From: Spirosoma utsteinense
Lineage (GTDB): Bacteria > Bacteroidota > Bacteroidia > Cytophagales > Spirosomataceae
NCBI RefSeq assembly: GCF_014282275.1
Contig: NZ_VFIA01000012.1
Span: forward strand, 62,001 to 126,000
DNA length: 64,000 nt
Direction: 5' to 3'
Of this stretch, positions 54,609-63,578 are shown piece after piece. Each line of letters starts with the position of its first letter. Position 1 is the stretch's first letter. The notes under the pieces are model-generated. The model was given only the letters and a program-made list of their open reading frames with translations, did no database searches and had not been told where the DNA came from. A program made the translations under genes and the position numbers.

Positions 54609-56495
54609 ATGAACCTAAAACTGTATTCGCTGCTCCTGCTTTGCCTCCCGGCATCGGCGCAGTTTCGTTACACACCCGAAAAGCCACAGATCGGGCAAAC
54701 GGTCTCGTTTACGTACACCCCCCAGGGTACGCCGTTAGCCACCGACAGTACTATCGAGGGCCGCTACGTGCGTTACGGGGCACCAACGGTGATGCACCTG
54801 AGCCGTCCAACGACGGTTACGCTGGTGCGGCAGGGAGCCGATTTTGTGGGAGAACTGTACATGCCGAAAAAAGATGTGGCCGGGACGATGCTATTATTTC
54901 GGAATAGCAGACAACCTAAGCGGGCTGACCTGAACAAGAACCTGCTGTATGTCATTCCTCTCACTGACGTTGCGGGCAAACTCGTTCCACACGCAACGGG
55001 CGGTCAGGCTTCCGTATTTACACGCTCCAATTTCCTGTATGAATCAGGAAGTCGGCCAGACCTCAACCAGGTAGTAGCGCTGTATGAGCAGGAGCTTAAA
55101 GAGTATCCGGACCTGCGTCCCACCTACTGGTCAGACCATTTGGCAGCGCTGGTTCGTCAGAAAAAAGTGGGGTACGGCCCCAAAGTAAAGGCAGGTATTG
55201 AGTCCTATCTGGCATCACGACCAACGCCGACAGCCGCCGAACTGACCGCTGCCGCGCAGCTTTATGAAAGCATGGGCGATTTTGCGAAGGCGAATCTCCA
55301 GCGCGAACGAATGAAAAAGCTGGATCCGGCGGGTTCACTGGCGCAGAAAGATCGTGCGGCCGCGGTTCGTAGCCAAACCGACTGGACACGCCGAAAAGCG
55401 TTATACCAAGCCTTTGTCACGGAATTTCCAGGCTCGTCATACCTGCCCTTGCTGGCGGTTGGCATGACCGACGGCTATTTCAAAAATAACGATATCACAG
55501 GCCTGGTTACCTTCGTTGACCAGCAACCAGCCACACACATCGACGTGCTGATGCTGAATACAATGGCTTTTCAGCTAGCCGATGAAAAACGGTCGCTGCC
55601 CGAAGCCGGGAAGTTAGTCAACAAAGCCATGTCGGTGCTGAAAACGCAGCCCAAGCCAGGTAATGTTTCTGGAAACTGGGAAGAGGAAAAACAGATCCGG
55701 CAGCGCCTGTTGATGAACACGCTTGCCCGAACACTGGAACAACAGGGTAATTATGCCGAAGCCTACACGGCCTATCAGGCGTTTATGAACCCCGATGACG
55801 TGGATAACAGCGACCCGCGCGTCAATGAGCGATATTACCTATGTGCGCTGCGTACCAACCACGGCACCGACGCACAACCCATGGCCGAAGCAGCCGTTCA
55901 GGTTGGCAAGGCAACACCCCGCCTGAAAACGGCGCTCCGCGACTGGTATGCCAAACAACCCGGCCAGGACGATTCCAAAGCTAACGTATATGTGACCGAA
56001 CTTGAAGCTGAATTGCGGGCTGAGCAGCGCGATGAATTGCGTCAGATCCTGATCAATGAGCCAGCGCCAGCCTTCTCGCTCACGGACTTGCAGGGCCGGA
56101 CTATTTCATCGTCGGCACTAAAAGGTAAAGTCGTCGTCGTCGATTTCTGGGCAACCTGGTGCGGCCCCTGCATTGCCTCCTTTCCAGCCATGCAGCAGGC
56201 TCAGTCGCGCTTCCAGAGCGATCCAAACGTGCGGTTTCTATTTGTGAATACCCGTGAGGGTGGCCCGGTGCAGCGCGTCCACAACTTCATGGCGAAGAAT
56301 ACGTATCCGTTCGTGGTACCGCTCGATGCGCAACAGCGCATGGCCAATGCGTACAAAGTGCAGGGTATTCCAACCAAAGTGGTAATCGACGGCAAAGGCC
56401 GGGTTCGTTACCGCGCCATTGGCTATAACGGCAACCCGGAAACCACGGTCAATGAGTTGACGCTGGTGGTAGAAATGCTGAAAGAAGAGAAATAG
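54609..56495 (+). CDS. TlpA/ResA-like thioredoxin with N-terminal helical repeats
   Basis: A 628-residue exported protein. Signal peptide residues 1-18. Residues about 160-470 contain helical TPR-like repeats (LTAAAQLYESMGDFAKANLQ and similar). The C-terminal domain, from about 490, is a TlpA-like thioredoxin with the active site W517-C518-G-P-C521 (FWATWCGPC) and the cis-Pro region GIPTKVVIDG. It would reduce disulphides in the periplasm. It follows the symporter by 37 bases and precedes a GNAT gene by 28. Confidence 0.88.
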   Translation: MNLKLYSLLLLCLPASAQFRYTPEKPQIGQTVSFTYTPQGTPLATDSTIEGRYVRYGAPTVMHLSRPTTVTLVRQGADFVGELYMPKKDVAGTMLLFRNSRQPKRADLNKNLLYVIPLTDVAGKLVPHATGGQASVFTRSNFLYESGSRPDLNQVVALYEQELKEYPDLRPTYWSDHLAALVRQKKVGYGPKVKAGIESYLASRPTPTAAELTAAAQLYESMGDFAKANLQRERMKKLDPAGSLAQKDRAAAVRSQTDWTRRKALYQAFVTEFPGSSYLPLLAVGMTDGYFKNNDITGLVTFVDQQPATHIDVLMLNTMAFQLADEKRSLPEAGKLVNKAMSVLKTQPKPGNVSGNWEEEKQIRQRLLMNTLARTLEQQGNYAEAYTAYQAFMNPDDVDNSDPRVNERYYLCALRTNHGTDAQPMAEAAVQVGKATPRLKTALRDWYAKQPGQDDSKANVYVTELEAELRAEQRDELRQILINEPAPAFSLTDLQGRTISSSALKGKVVVVDFWATWCGPCIASFPAMQQAQSRFQSDPNVRFLFVNTREGGPVQRVHNFMAKNTYPFVVPLDAQQRMANAYKVQGIPTKVVIDGKGRVRYRAIGYNGNPETTVNELTLVVEMLKEEK

Positions 56496-56523
56496 CCATT
56501 TACCCTGAGAACCCAATTCATAT

Positions 56524-57024
56524 ATGACTATCCGCCCCGCTACTTCTGCCGACCTGCCTACGTTAATGACACTTATCAAACGTATTGTACCACTCATGCA
56601 GGAGGCTGGCAATTTTCAGTGGGACGATCAGTATCCAAACGAGGCTGTTTTCAATCAGGACATCAGCCGGGACCAGCTATGGGTCGCCGACATAAACGGC
56701 CAGATAGCTGGCGTTGCGGCCCTGACTGAAGATCAGGAGCCGGAATACGCACAGGTAGGTTTCGACCTCAGCCAGCGGGCTATCGTTACACACCGGCTGG
56801 CCGTTGATCCATCCTATCAGGGTCAGGGCATTGCCGTAGCGCTGTTGAACCAGGCCGGGAAACTGGCAATCGAACGGGGGATCGCGTTCTTACGCATCGA
56901 CACGAACTCGGAGAACCCAGCCACGCAACGTCTGTTCCCCAAACTAGGCTACCAATACGCGGGTGAAATTACGCTTAGCTTCCGGCCAGGGTTACGGTTT
57001 CTGGCCTACGAAAAACAACTGTAA
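56524..57024 (+). CDS. GNAT-family N-acetyltransferase
   Basis: A 166-residue acetyltransferase. The acetyl-CoA-binding core is VDPSYQGQGIAVALLNQAGK (the Q/RxxGxG/A motif as QGQGIA). The N-terminal TIRPATSADLPTLMTLIKR is typical of the family. It modifies an unknown small molecule or protein. It ends two bases before a palindrome region and is convergent with the next gene. Confidence 0.9.
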   Translation: MTIRPATSADLPTLMTLIKRIVPLMQEAGNFQWDDQYPNEAVFNQDISRDQLWVADINGQIAGVAALTEDQEPEYAQVGFDLSQRAIVTHRLAVDPSYQGQGIAVALLNQAGKLAIERGIAFLRIDTNSENPATQRLFPKLGYQYAGEITLSFRPGLRFLAYEKQL

Positions 57025-57028
57025 AAAC

Positions 57029-57093
57029 GCGGCCCCTCGCGTCTGTTTGGCGGCAGATTCTGCCAATTACACCAAACAGACGCGAGGGGCCGC
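57029..57093. repeat. 65-bp palindrome with 22-bp perfect arms
   Basis: Left arm 57029-57050 and right arm 57072-57093 are perfectly complementary. The loop contains a second small hairpin (GGCAGA-T-TCTGCC). It begins four bases after the GNAT stop and probably terminates it. Confidence 0.9.
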
Positions 57094-57178
57094 TAGACTG
57101 ACGCGAAAAGGCATCCCACACGGACGCGCGAGACAGACGCGATACGGACGTGCGAGACAGACGCGAAGGGTCGCGTCT
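57094..57178. repeat. GACGCG repeat and terminator hairpin
   Basis: Two 23-base units at 57120-57142 and 57144-57166 (one base different), both ending in GAGACAGACGCGA, then a hairpin AGACGCGA-AGGG-TCGCGTCT at 57159-57178 next to the SDR stop. Only two units, so it is not a CRISPR array. Confidence 0.75.
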
Positions 57179-58081
57179 CTACTGGCCTTCTTTTTTACTG
57201 GCTTTGTTGGCTTGTTTGATCGTTTCGCCGATCATGTCCCACTGCTCTGACGTTACGCTTTCGAGGTGGCTGAACTCGCCCGCTGCCAGCACTTCGCCCC
57301 CATCGATGGTGATGCTTTCGCCGGTGATGTAGCCGGAATAATCTGATAGCAGGTAAGCCGCCAGATTGGCCAGTTCACCGTGCTCGCCAACCCGCTTGAG
57401 GGGAATACGGCTGGTGGGGTCCATCATGCTGGCCAGCGGTTCGGGGAATAGCCGGTCCCAGGCACCTTTGGTTGGGAATGGACCGGGCGCAATGGCATTG
57501 AGCCGGATGCCGTACTTACCCCACTCGGCCGCCAGCGACTTCGTCATAATAAGGGCGCCCCCTTTAGCTACTGCGCTCGGCACGACGTAGCCCGAACCGG
57601 TTGTGGCATAGGTGGTCGAGATATTGAGAACGGTACCTTTGATCTTATTTTCGATCCAGTATTTACCCACGGCCAGCGTAAAATAGTATGTACCGCGCAG
57701 CACAATATCAACGATGGTATCGAACGCTTTGTAGGACAAGCGCTCCGTAGGGCTGATGAAGTTCCCGGCCGAGTTGTTTAGCAGCCCGTCGACCTGCCCG
57801 AATCGGGCAATGGATTCGGCGAGTACATTTTCGATTTCCATCGGGTTCCGCACATCGCAGGCCACGGCCAGTATTTGACCCGCCCCCTCGGCCCCGCCCA
57901 TCTCTTCCGTCAGTTCCTTCGCTGTTTCGTCGAGTACTGCCTGACGACGGCTGCAAATAGTAACGTTGGCGCCCAACTGGAGCAGATACCGGCTAATTGA
58001 CTTACCAAGGCCCGTACCTCCGCCTGTTACAATAATTGTTTTGCCCTTGAGCGCGTCGTCGCGTAGCATACCTGTGGTCAT
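57179..58081 (-). CDS. SDR-family 2,4-dienoyl-CoA reductase-like enzyme
   Basis: A 300-residue Rossmann-fold oxidoreductase with the NAD(P)-binding motif TGGGTGLGKS and the NSAGNF segment. The classical catalytic Tyr-x3-Lys is replaced: at that site NISTTYATTGSGYVVPSAVAK is read, with the Lys kept and no Tyr four residues before it. This is as in the peroxisomal/mitochondrial 2,4-dienoyl-CoA reductase branch (family knowledge). With the crotonase gene at 59187 it fits the oxidation of unsaturated fatty acids. The S41 protease gene lies between the two. Confidence 0.82.
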   Translation of the reverse strand: MTTGMLRDDALKGKTIIVTGGGTGLGKSISRYLLQLGANVTICSRRQAVLDETAKELTEEMGGAEGAGQILAVACDVRNPMEIENVLAESIARFGQVDGLLNNSAGNFISPTERLSYKAFDTIVDIVLRGTYYFTLAVGKYWIENKIKGTVLNISTTYATTGSGYVVPSAVAKGGALIMTKSLAAEWGKYGIRLNAIAPGPFPTKGAWDRLFPEPLASMMDPTSRIPLKRVGEHGELANLAAYLLSDYSGYITGESITIDGGEVLAAGEFSHLESVTSEQWDMIGETIKQANKASKKEGQ

Positions 58082-58148
58082 GATTGTCGTTTAAAGTAGT
58101 GTGCGTTTCCGCAGCGGTTTGTGGTTTGTGGTTTGTTGTTAATGCTAG

Positions 58149-59111
58149 TTACCGATTAATCCATTTTACAGCATTAGCGATACTCTGTTCGTAGGGTAAA
58201 ATGTCATCCGGAACAATTTCCTTACCATATACTTTACCCGTCCGATCGCCAATGCGGACCGTGAATAAATTGAGTTTATATCCGTAAAAAGGTAAGTCAT
58301 AACTTTGATTACCCGTGGAAAGGCCACAGCTGGCGGCACCCAAAAGGCGTGTGTTGGGCCGACCGACAAAAGCCAGCGCTGTCGCTTCACCCGAACTTGC
58401 CGTAGACCCACTGATCAGGACGGCTATTTTAGAATTACTGCTTACAAGTTGATATGGTTTTTCTACCTGAACAAGTACCGTTTGATTCAATAAAGCTCCA
58501 CCTTGCTGATAAGCAAAGCTCGCCGTGGGTTTATTATCGATATCATAAAAATAGCCACAGGTTCCTTCGCCGATAAGCGGCCCCAAACCGGCAATCATTG
58601 GGTACATATTCCCACCGCCATTACGTCGCAAGTCTACGATCCATCCTTTCAGGTTTTCATCATCCTGGCGGGCAATTTCATTTTGAATTGCCCGGGCAAA
58701 ATTGATTCCCTCCTGACTTGAGCCCGTAAAGCTTTCGACCTTTACATACCCTATATTCGGCTCTGCGAACGTAAATGGCGTTAACGCCGGCAGAACCTGA
58801 CAGCCCGTTCCCCCATATAGACTCCGCTTGTTGTCAACGATAATTGTACTGTGATTATCCTTTAATAAAGCCAGCGCCAGTACCATAGCTGACTCGGATT
58901 CAGGAACAGTTTGTGTATTTCCTACTTTAGCCCAAACCTTGGCTTTATAGTCAGCCCAATCTATCTCCCGACGGTTTATGGAGTTCTGCTCCACAATCTG
59001 AATCAATTTTGTAAAGAATGCCTTAACTGGCTCAGCAGGCTTAGGATCAACATTTTTTGTAGCGCATGTTGAGCACAAAAGCGCCACGATGACAACCAGG
59101 CCACGATTCAT
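58149..59111 (-). CDS. S41-family protease-like lipoprotein
   Basis: A 320-residue protein from ATG 59111, chosen because it gives a signal-like N-terminus (MNRGLVVIVALLCSTCATK, with cysteines that may form a lipobox). The S41 C-terminal processing-protease fold is seen: a PDZ-less N-part, then YVKVESFTGSSQEGINFARA, the LRRNGGGNM loop and the serine region AVLISGSTASSGEATALAF. The Lys that completes the dyad cannot be fixed. Unlike CtpA it is short. It separates the two beta-oxidation genes. Confidence 0.8.
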   Translation of the reverse strand: MNRGLVVIVALLCSTCATKNVDPKPAEPVKAFFTKLIQIVEQNSINRREIDWADYKAKVWAKVGNTQTVPESESAMVLALALLKDNHSTIIVDNKRSLYGGTGCQVLPALTPFTFAEPNIGYVKVESFTGSSQEGINFARAIQNEIARQDDENLKGWIVDLRRNGGGNMYPMIAGLGPLIGEGTCGYFYDIDNKPTASFAYQQGGALLNQTVLVQVEKPYQLVSSNSKIAVLISGSTASSGEATALAFVGRPNTRLLGAASCGLSTGNQSYDLPFYGYKLNLFTVRIGDRTGKVYGKEIVPDDILPYEQSIANAVKWINR

Positions 59112-59186
59112 AAATAACTGCCGATAAGTAGCAAAAGGCATGGTCGTTGGTTGAATTAAATATAATTAGCTTCACACGTTCGTCTC

Positions 59187-60026
59187 TCAGTATCCTCGTT
59201 CCGATTTTTTGTTGAAAGCGGCTTTACGTCGTTCTACGGTGGCTTGCATGGCTTCGCCAAAATCGACGGACTGCATCTGGCTGGAGTTCCAGACGGCTAC
59301 GTATTGGAGGCCATCGTCAATATCTTTACCGATGCCATAGTTCATTACTTCTTTGGCACCCTGCACTGCCGAAGCCGGGTTGTCGGCAATCTGACGGGCC
59401 AGCGCCATTGCCGCTTCGAACAACGCGTCGGGTGTGTCGTAAACGTGATTGACCAGACCCACCCGTTCGGCGAAGACAGCATCATAGTCGCCACCAGTAA
59501 ACGCCATTTCTCGGGTAGAACCCTGCCCGATAATGTGGGGCAGAAACTGTAGCGCGCCAATATCAGGTGTGATTGCGAGCTTGGCCTCACGCAGGCTGAA
59601 TTTGGCCTCGCGCGAGCACAGACGGATATCGGCAGCAGCTATCATGTTCAGCCCACCACCGATACACCAGCCATGTACGGCGGCAATGACGGGTCTGGGC
59701 GACTGATGCATTTTCAAAAAACCCGACTGCATAAACCGGATTTGTGCCATGAGTTTTCGACGTTCGTCAGCCATTGGAGCGCCACTGGCCATACTGGCAA
59801 TGCGGGGCAGCATACGGGCCACATCAAGACCATAACTAAAATGGTCGCCACTACCCCGAAAGAGAAGACACCGGACATCCGGCATTTTATCGATTTCGTC
59901 CATGGCAGCTGGCAACTCTTCCCAAAACTCCGGGCCCATCGCATTGCCTTTGCCGGGCCCCAGCATCGTAACCGTCAGTACGCCATCGGCCTCGTTAAAA
60001 GCAAGCGATTGATACGTGTTAGTCAT
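59187..60026 (-). CDS. Crotonase, dienoyl-CoA isomerase-like
   Basis: A 279-residue crotonase-fold protein. The oxyanion-hole region GDHFSYGLDVARM and WCIGGGLNMIAAADIRL are typical. In the ECH1 (delta3,5-delta2,4-dienoyl-CoA isomerase) branch the catalytic residues are an Asp and a Glu. Here SLREAKLAITPDIGALQFLP has both in place (Glu of REAK, Asp of PDIG). The assignment is inference. It agrees with the reductase-like SDR at 57179, which would handle the same unsaturated acyl-CoA substrates. A TACCTTTA promoter-like box lies at 60059-60066. Confidence 0.84.
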   Translation of the reverse strand: MTNTYQSLAFNEADGVLTVTMLGPGKGNAMGPEFWEELPAAMDEIDKMPDVRCLLFRGSGDHFSYGLDVARMLPRIASMASGAPMADERRKLMAQIRFMQSGFLKMHQSPRPVIAAVHGWCIGGGLNMIAAADIRLCSREAKFSLREAKLAITPDIGALQFLPHIIGQGSTREMAFTGGDYDAVFAERVGLVNHVYDTPDALFEAAMALARQIADNPASAVQGAKEVMNYGIGKDIDDGLQYVAVWNSSQMQSVDFGEAMQATVERRKAAFNKKSERGY

Positions 60027-60187
60027 AGCTTATAGTATGCGTGCATACAGTTTTGTTGTAAAGGTATAAATAACCCCTTTCTTCTGTAAAAACCGGTTGA
60101 AGTTTTGTTGGTATATTGTGAGGCAAGTCCGCACGTAGCCAGCCTTAGCTCACCACGAAAACATACCCATCAGTAAATCAGCTCATT

Positions 60188-61306
60188 ATGCATTTCGACA
60201 CCCTTGCACTCCACGCTACTCATCAGCCCGAATCCACTACCGGTGCCGTAATTCCTCCTATTTACCTCTCAACGACCTTCGAACGGAATGAGGCCAATGA
60301 ACTAACGGGAGATTTTACGTACACGCGACCCAACAATCCCACCCGTGAAGCACTGGAACACGCCCTGGCTGCTCTCGAAGGGGGTGCCGTAGGCATGGCT
60401 TTTGGTTCAGGACAGGCCGCCACCATGACGCTGTTCCAGGCATTGCGGCCCGGTGATCATGTCCTCCTTTCTACGGATGCCTATTACGGCACCCCCGCCT
60501 TGCTCGAACAGGTATTTCACCCCTGGGGACTAACGTATACCCGCGTCGACATGACCGATTTAAACGCGGTTGAGTCGTCGATTCATGAAAACACGCGCGT
60601 CGTCTGGTGCGAAACGCCCTCCAATCCGATGCTCGCCATCACCGATCTGCTGTCTGTATCGCGTCTGGCGCACGAAGCCGGTGCCATCTGTGTATGCGAC
60701 AACACCTGGGCCACGCCCGTTCTACAGCGCCCCTTCGACCTTAACTGCGACGTAGTGATGCACTCGACCACAAAGTACATCAGCGGCCATAGCGACGTGC
60801 TGGGTGGCGCATTGATATTCAAGCGAAACGACGCGCTGGCCGAACGGGTCAGAACCCTACAGGGCCTGTCGGGGGCTGTTCCCTCACCCTTCGATTGCTG
60901 GTTGATTAGCCGGGGTATCAAGACGCTGGGCGTCCGGCTGCGGTCCCAGATGGCTACTGCCCAACTCGTAGCCGATTATCTGGTCGACCACCCGGCAGTT
61001 GAACATGTTCACTTCCCCGGTTTGCCAAACCACCCTGACCGCGCCTTGATTCAACAGCAGATGAACGGACCGGGGGCCATGCTGTCGATTCAGGTAAAAG
61101 GCGGAGCGGCCGAAGCCATTCAGTTTATCGGTAAACTAAAACTGTTTACCCGGGCTACCAGTCTGGGCGGTGTCGAGAGCCTGATTGAGCACCGCGCCAG
61201 TGTGGAAGGCCCCACCTCAACCACACCCGTCAACTTACTGCGTGTGTCGATTGGTCTGGAACATGCCGAAGATCTGATTACCGATCTGGCACAGGCCCTC
61301 GCCTGA
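60188..61306 (+). CDS. PLP-dependent Cys/Met metabolism enzyme (cystathionine synthase/lyase type)
   Basis: A 372-residue PLP enzyme of the gamma-synthase/beta-lyase fold-I class. The N-terminus HFDTLALHATHQPESTTGAV is typical, as are SGQAATM, the DNTWATPVLQ segment and the PLP lysine K196 (MHSTTKYISGHSD). Substrate specificity (cystathionine gamma-synthase, gamma-lyase or beta-lyase) cannot be settled. It is single and divergent from the crotonase gene. Confidence 0.9.
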   Translation: MHFDTLALHATHQPESTTGAVIPPIYLSTTFERNEANELTGDFTYTRPNNPTREALEHALAALEGGAVGMAFGSGQAATMTLFQALRPGDHVLLSTDAYYGTPALLEQVFHPWGLTYTRVDMTDLNAVESSIHENTRVVWCETPSNPMLAITDLLSVSRLAHEAGAICVCDNTWATPVLQRPFDLNCDVVMHSTTKYISGHSDVLGGALIFKRNDALAERVRTLQGLSGAVPSPFDCWLISRGIKTLGVRLRSQMATAQLVADYLVDHPAVEHVHFPGLPNHPDRALIQQQMNGPGAMLSIQVKGGAAEAIQFIGKLKLFTRATSLGGVESLIEHRASVEGPTSTTPVNLLRVSIGLEHAEDLITDLAQALA

Positions 61307-61316
61307 GCCGTTGCCA

Positions 61317-61652
61317 TTACCGGTGTGGAGACCGTCGCTGCGGAGGATAAGGCAACGGCTGGGGAGGCATCACTGGAAGTTTTGGCGTTGACGGGTACGG
61401 CTGTTGGGGGTACCGGGACATGATATGGTAGTGAACTGTTGAATCTGCTTTTTTAACCGGTAAGTTGTCTAATGTAGCCCGCGCTACGTTGTCCGGATCT
61501 TCATGAGAACGGTAAAACGAAGTAGAAGGCCGAACGTTGGGCATCCGGTCCTGCGGGTATGTTTCTGCCAGCGAATCCCAGGCCGGTAGTTTAGGGAGTG
61601 TCTGACCATAGGTTAGACCCGTACTGAGCAGTAAGGCTGATAGCATTTTCAT
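61317..61652 (-). CDS. Small proline-rich exported protein
   Basis: A 111-residue protein with a signal peptide (MKMLSALLLSTGLTYGQ) and a proline-rich, low-complexity C-terminus (PQQPYPSTPKLPVMPPQPLP). No family recognised. It ends 11 bases from the PLP enzyme stop on the other strand. Confidence 0.5.
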   Translation of the reverse strand: MKMLSALLLSTGLTYGQTLPKLPAWDSLAETYPQDRMPNVRPSTSFYRSHEDPDNVARATLDNLPVKKADSTVHYHIMSRYPQQPYPSTPKLPVMPPQPLPYPPQRRSPHR

Positions 61653-61795
61653 TAGCGCACGGAGTCAAGTCTAGTTACTGAATTGATTAACAGACCATTT
61701 ATAGGGCACAGCCGTTGGAATGGCACCCCAAAATTTTCTGGAAACTAAACACTTGAACCAATGGTTTTCAGGCTAAATTGGATCAACCAGCCACC

Positions 61796-62395
61796 ATGAA
61801 TATAGCGCTCATTTCGACGTCATCCCGTAAAAACAGTAATACACTACGTTTTATCGATTATATGAAGCATTTGTTGACCGAAAGCGGCCAACATGAAGTT
61901 TCTATCGTAACGTTCGAGCAGTATGATATACCATTTGTGGGACAGGGATACGTCAAAAAGGACAGTCTGACGGCATTCCAGCAGGAGTTCATCGGTGCCT
62001 GGGAAGCCGCCGATCTGGTGTTGTTCGCCATGCCCGAATACAACTGGACAGCGCCCCCACAGGCGACCAATACCATTCACCAACTGGGCGGACCAGCTTT
62101 CAAACACCTGTTCGAGAACAAAGTGTTTGCTATGGTCGGTATTTCAAACGGACGGGGTGGTCGGCAGCCGGCGCTGGATATGACCACCGTGCTAAACAAG
62201 ATCATCAGCTTCACCAATAGCTATTCCATCGTGTCGCCCAAGCTGTACGAATCGCACGAGACGGATAAGAATCTCGACGAAAACGGGAAGTTTGTTGGCC
62301 ATGAAGTCTACGAGCGTACCTCACGGGCTTTCCTCGACTACACACTGAACGTAGCCACCCGTTGGCTTCAACCCAGTCTGGTAGACGTAAAGTAA
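61796..62395 (+). CDS. NAD(P)H-dependent FMN reductase
   Basis: A 200-residue flavodoxin-like reductase. ATG 61796 (MNIALISTSSRKNSNTLRFI) is chosen over an upstream TTG. The FMN-binding loop is TSSRKNSNTLRF, the MPEYNWTAPPQATNTIHQLG loop follows and a GGRQPALDM region completes the site. It probably reduces FMN or quinones. Followed by a terminator and a long palindrome. Confidence 0.88.
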   Translation: MNIALISTSSRKNSNTLRFIDYMKHLLTESGQHEVSIVTFEQYDIPFVGQGYVKKDSLTAFQQEFIGAWEAADLVLFAMPEYNWTAPPQATNTIHQLGGPAFKHLFENKVFAMVGISNGRGGRQPALDMTTVLNKIISFTNSYSIVSPKLYESHETDKNLDENGKFVGHEVYERTSRAFLDYTLNVATRWLQPSLVDVK

Positions 62396-62420
62396 CACGA
62401 AATATATCGCTTAGGCTGAG

Positions 62421-62450
62421 ACGCCCGAAGTATGTGCTTCGGGCGTTTCT
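62421..62450 (+). terminator. Terminator of FMN reductase gene
   Basis: Stem ACGCCCGAAG / CTTCGGGCGT with a six-base loop (62421-62430, 62437-62446), followed by TTCT. Confidence 0.8.
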
Positions 62451-62487
62451 GTGTTAAACCTGTTTGTGATTACCAATAGTAGTGACC

Positions 62488-62569
62488 TGCGGTAGCCTGG
62501 ACGGCCACGTCCGGGTAAGCAAAATTATAGACCTATCTTTACCCGGATGTGGCCGTCCAGGCTACCGCA
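62488..62569. repeat. 82-bp palindrome with 31-bp arms (family 1)
   Basis: Arms 62488-62518 and 62539-62569 are complementary except for one base pair, with a 20-base loop. The core GTAGCCTGGACGGC plus ACGTCCGGG is nearly the same as at 22015-22105, 40 kb away. It lies between the FMN reductase terminator and the cyclase gene. Confidence 0.9.
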
Positions 62570-62650
62570 AGCTGCTTAACCAGCTGAAATTCAGCCCAAG
62601 GTATAATCCGGGCAGGTCTTTTATAAACCCCACCTTCAACAAAAATAACA

Positions 62651-63559
62651 GTGAATCAGGACAGAACAGAAACCCAGAAACGAGTCAAATTTGATTTCGA
62701 CCTCCACTTCACCAACGGGGGCCGGTTAACCGGCGAGGACTTCCGGCTCGATATCGATGGCGACGACATCACCGACCATGAACTAGCCGATTACATCGTT
62801 GCCGACCTTCGGTTACTGATGGTTGGGCGCGTCCATATTCTTAACAAACAGATTCTGACGGAGCCACATAAACGAAAATCGCTTCCCGAAGCAGGCAAAC
62901 GCAGCCAGCTTATCGACCTGAGTCATACCATCGAAAACGGCCTGATTACCTACAAGGGACTGCCCGCCCCCATCATCTGTGATTACTTGAGCCGCGAAGA
63001 CTCCCGGCAGCTGTACGAAGCGGGCACCGAGTTTCAGATCGGCAAGATCGAGATGGTCAGCAACACCGGAACCTACCTGGATTGCCCTTTTCACCGGTAT
63101 CCTGACGGAGATGATTTGTCGCAGGTGGGCCTGGACGCGTTCACCGATCTACCGGGTACAGTGATCCGGGTTCCTTATGCCGAGGCCCTTACCATTACCC
63201 CGGCCCACCTCATGAACTGCGAGATCAGAAACCGGGCGGTACTGATTCATACCGGTTGGGATGCACACTGGAACACTGATGCCTATTATACCGATCACCC
63301 GCATCTATCGGCCGAGGCAGCTGCGTACCTGCGCGACTGTGGGGCAAAGTTAGTTGGTATCGACTCGCACAATATCGACAACACCACGGGCCGGAGCCGG
63401 CCGGTACATACCATCTTGCTTGGGGCCAACATTCTGATTGTCGAGCATTTATGCAATCTCTCGGCCCTACCCACCAACGGTTTTACCTTCAGCGCTATCC
63501 CGCCAAAGTTCAAAGGCGTTGGGACGTTTCCGGTCCGGGCTATGGCGAAAGTAGGTTAG
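62651..63559 (+). CDS. Cyclase-family (kynurenine formamidase-like) protein with extra N-terminal domain
   Basis: A 302-residue protein with a GTG start. Residues 1-90 are a separate domain of unrecognised function (VKFDFDLHFTNGGRLTGEDF, then DYIVADLRLLMVGRVHILN). Residues about 95-302 are a metal-dependent cyclase-fold hydrolase: LIDLSHTIENGLITYKGLP, YLDCPFHRYPDGDDLSQVGL, the HTGWDAHW segment and VGIDSHNIDN. His/Asp residues in these segments match the metal site of kynurenine formamidase. The substrate is unknown. Confidence 0.85.
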   Translation: MNQDRTETQKRVKFDFDLHFTNGGRLTGEDFRLDIDGDDITDHELADYIVADLRLLMVGRVHILNKQILTEPHKRKSLPEAGKRSQLIDLSHTIENGLITYKGLPAPIICDYLSREDSRQLYEAGTEFQIGKIEMVSNTGTYLDCPFHRYPDGDDLSQVGLDAFTDLPGTVIRVPYAEALTITPAHLMNCEIRNRAVLIHTGWDAHWNTDAYYTDHPHLSAEAAAYLRDCGAKLVGIDSHNIDNTTGRSRPVHTILLGANILIVEHLCNLSALPTNGFTFSAIPPKFKGVGTFPVRAMAKVG

Positions 63560-63578
63560 CCGTTGTGCCGAACGAGGA

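Noticed and set aside
57120-57166. Two near-identical 23-base repeats that might be a small CRISPR
   Set aside because: Only two units, adjacent without a spacer, and embedded in a GACGCG-rich region with a terminator; no cas genes are nearby.
60027-60187. Possible SAM riboswitch upstream of the PLP enzyme
   Set aside because: No conserved SAM riboswitch motif can be recognised by eye; only a GTATGC-GT-GCATAC inverted repeat at 60035-60048 is seen.
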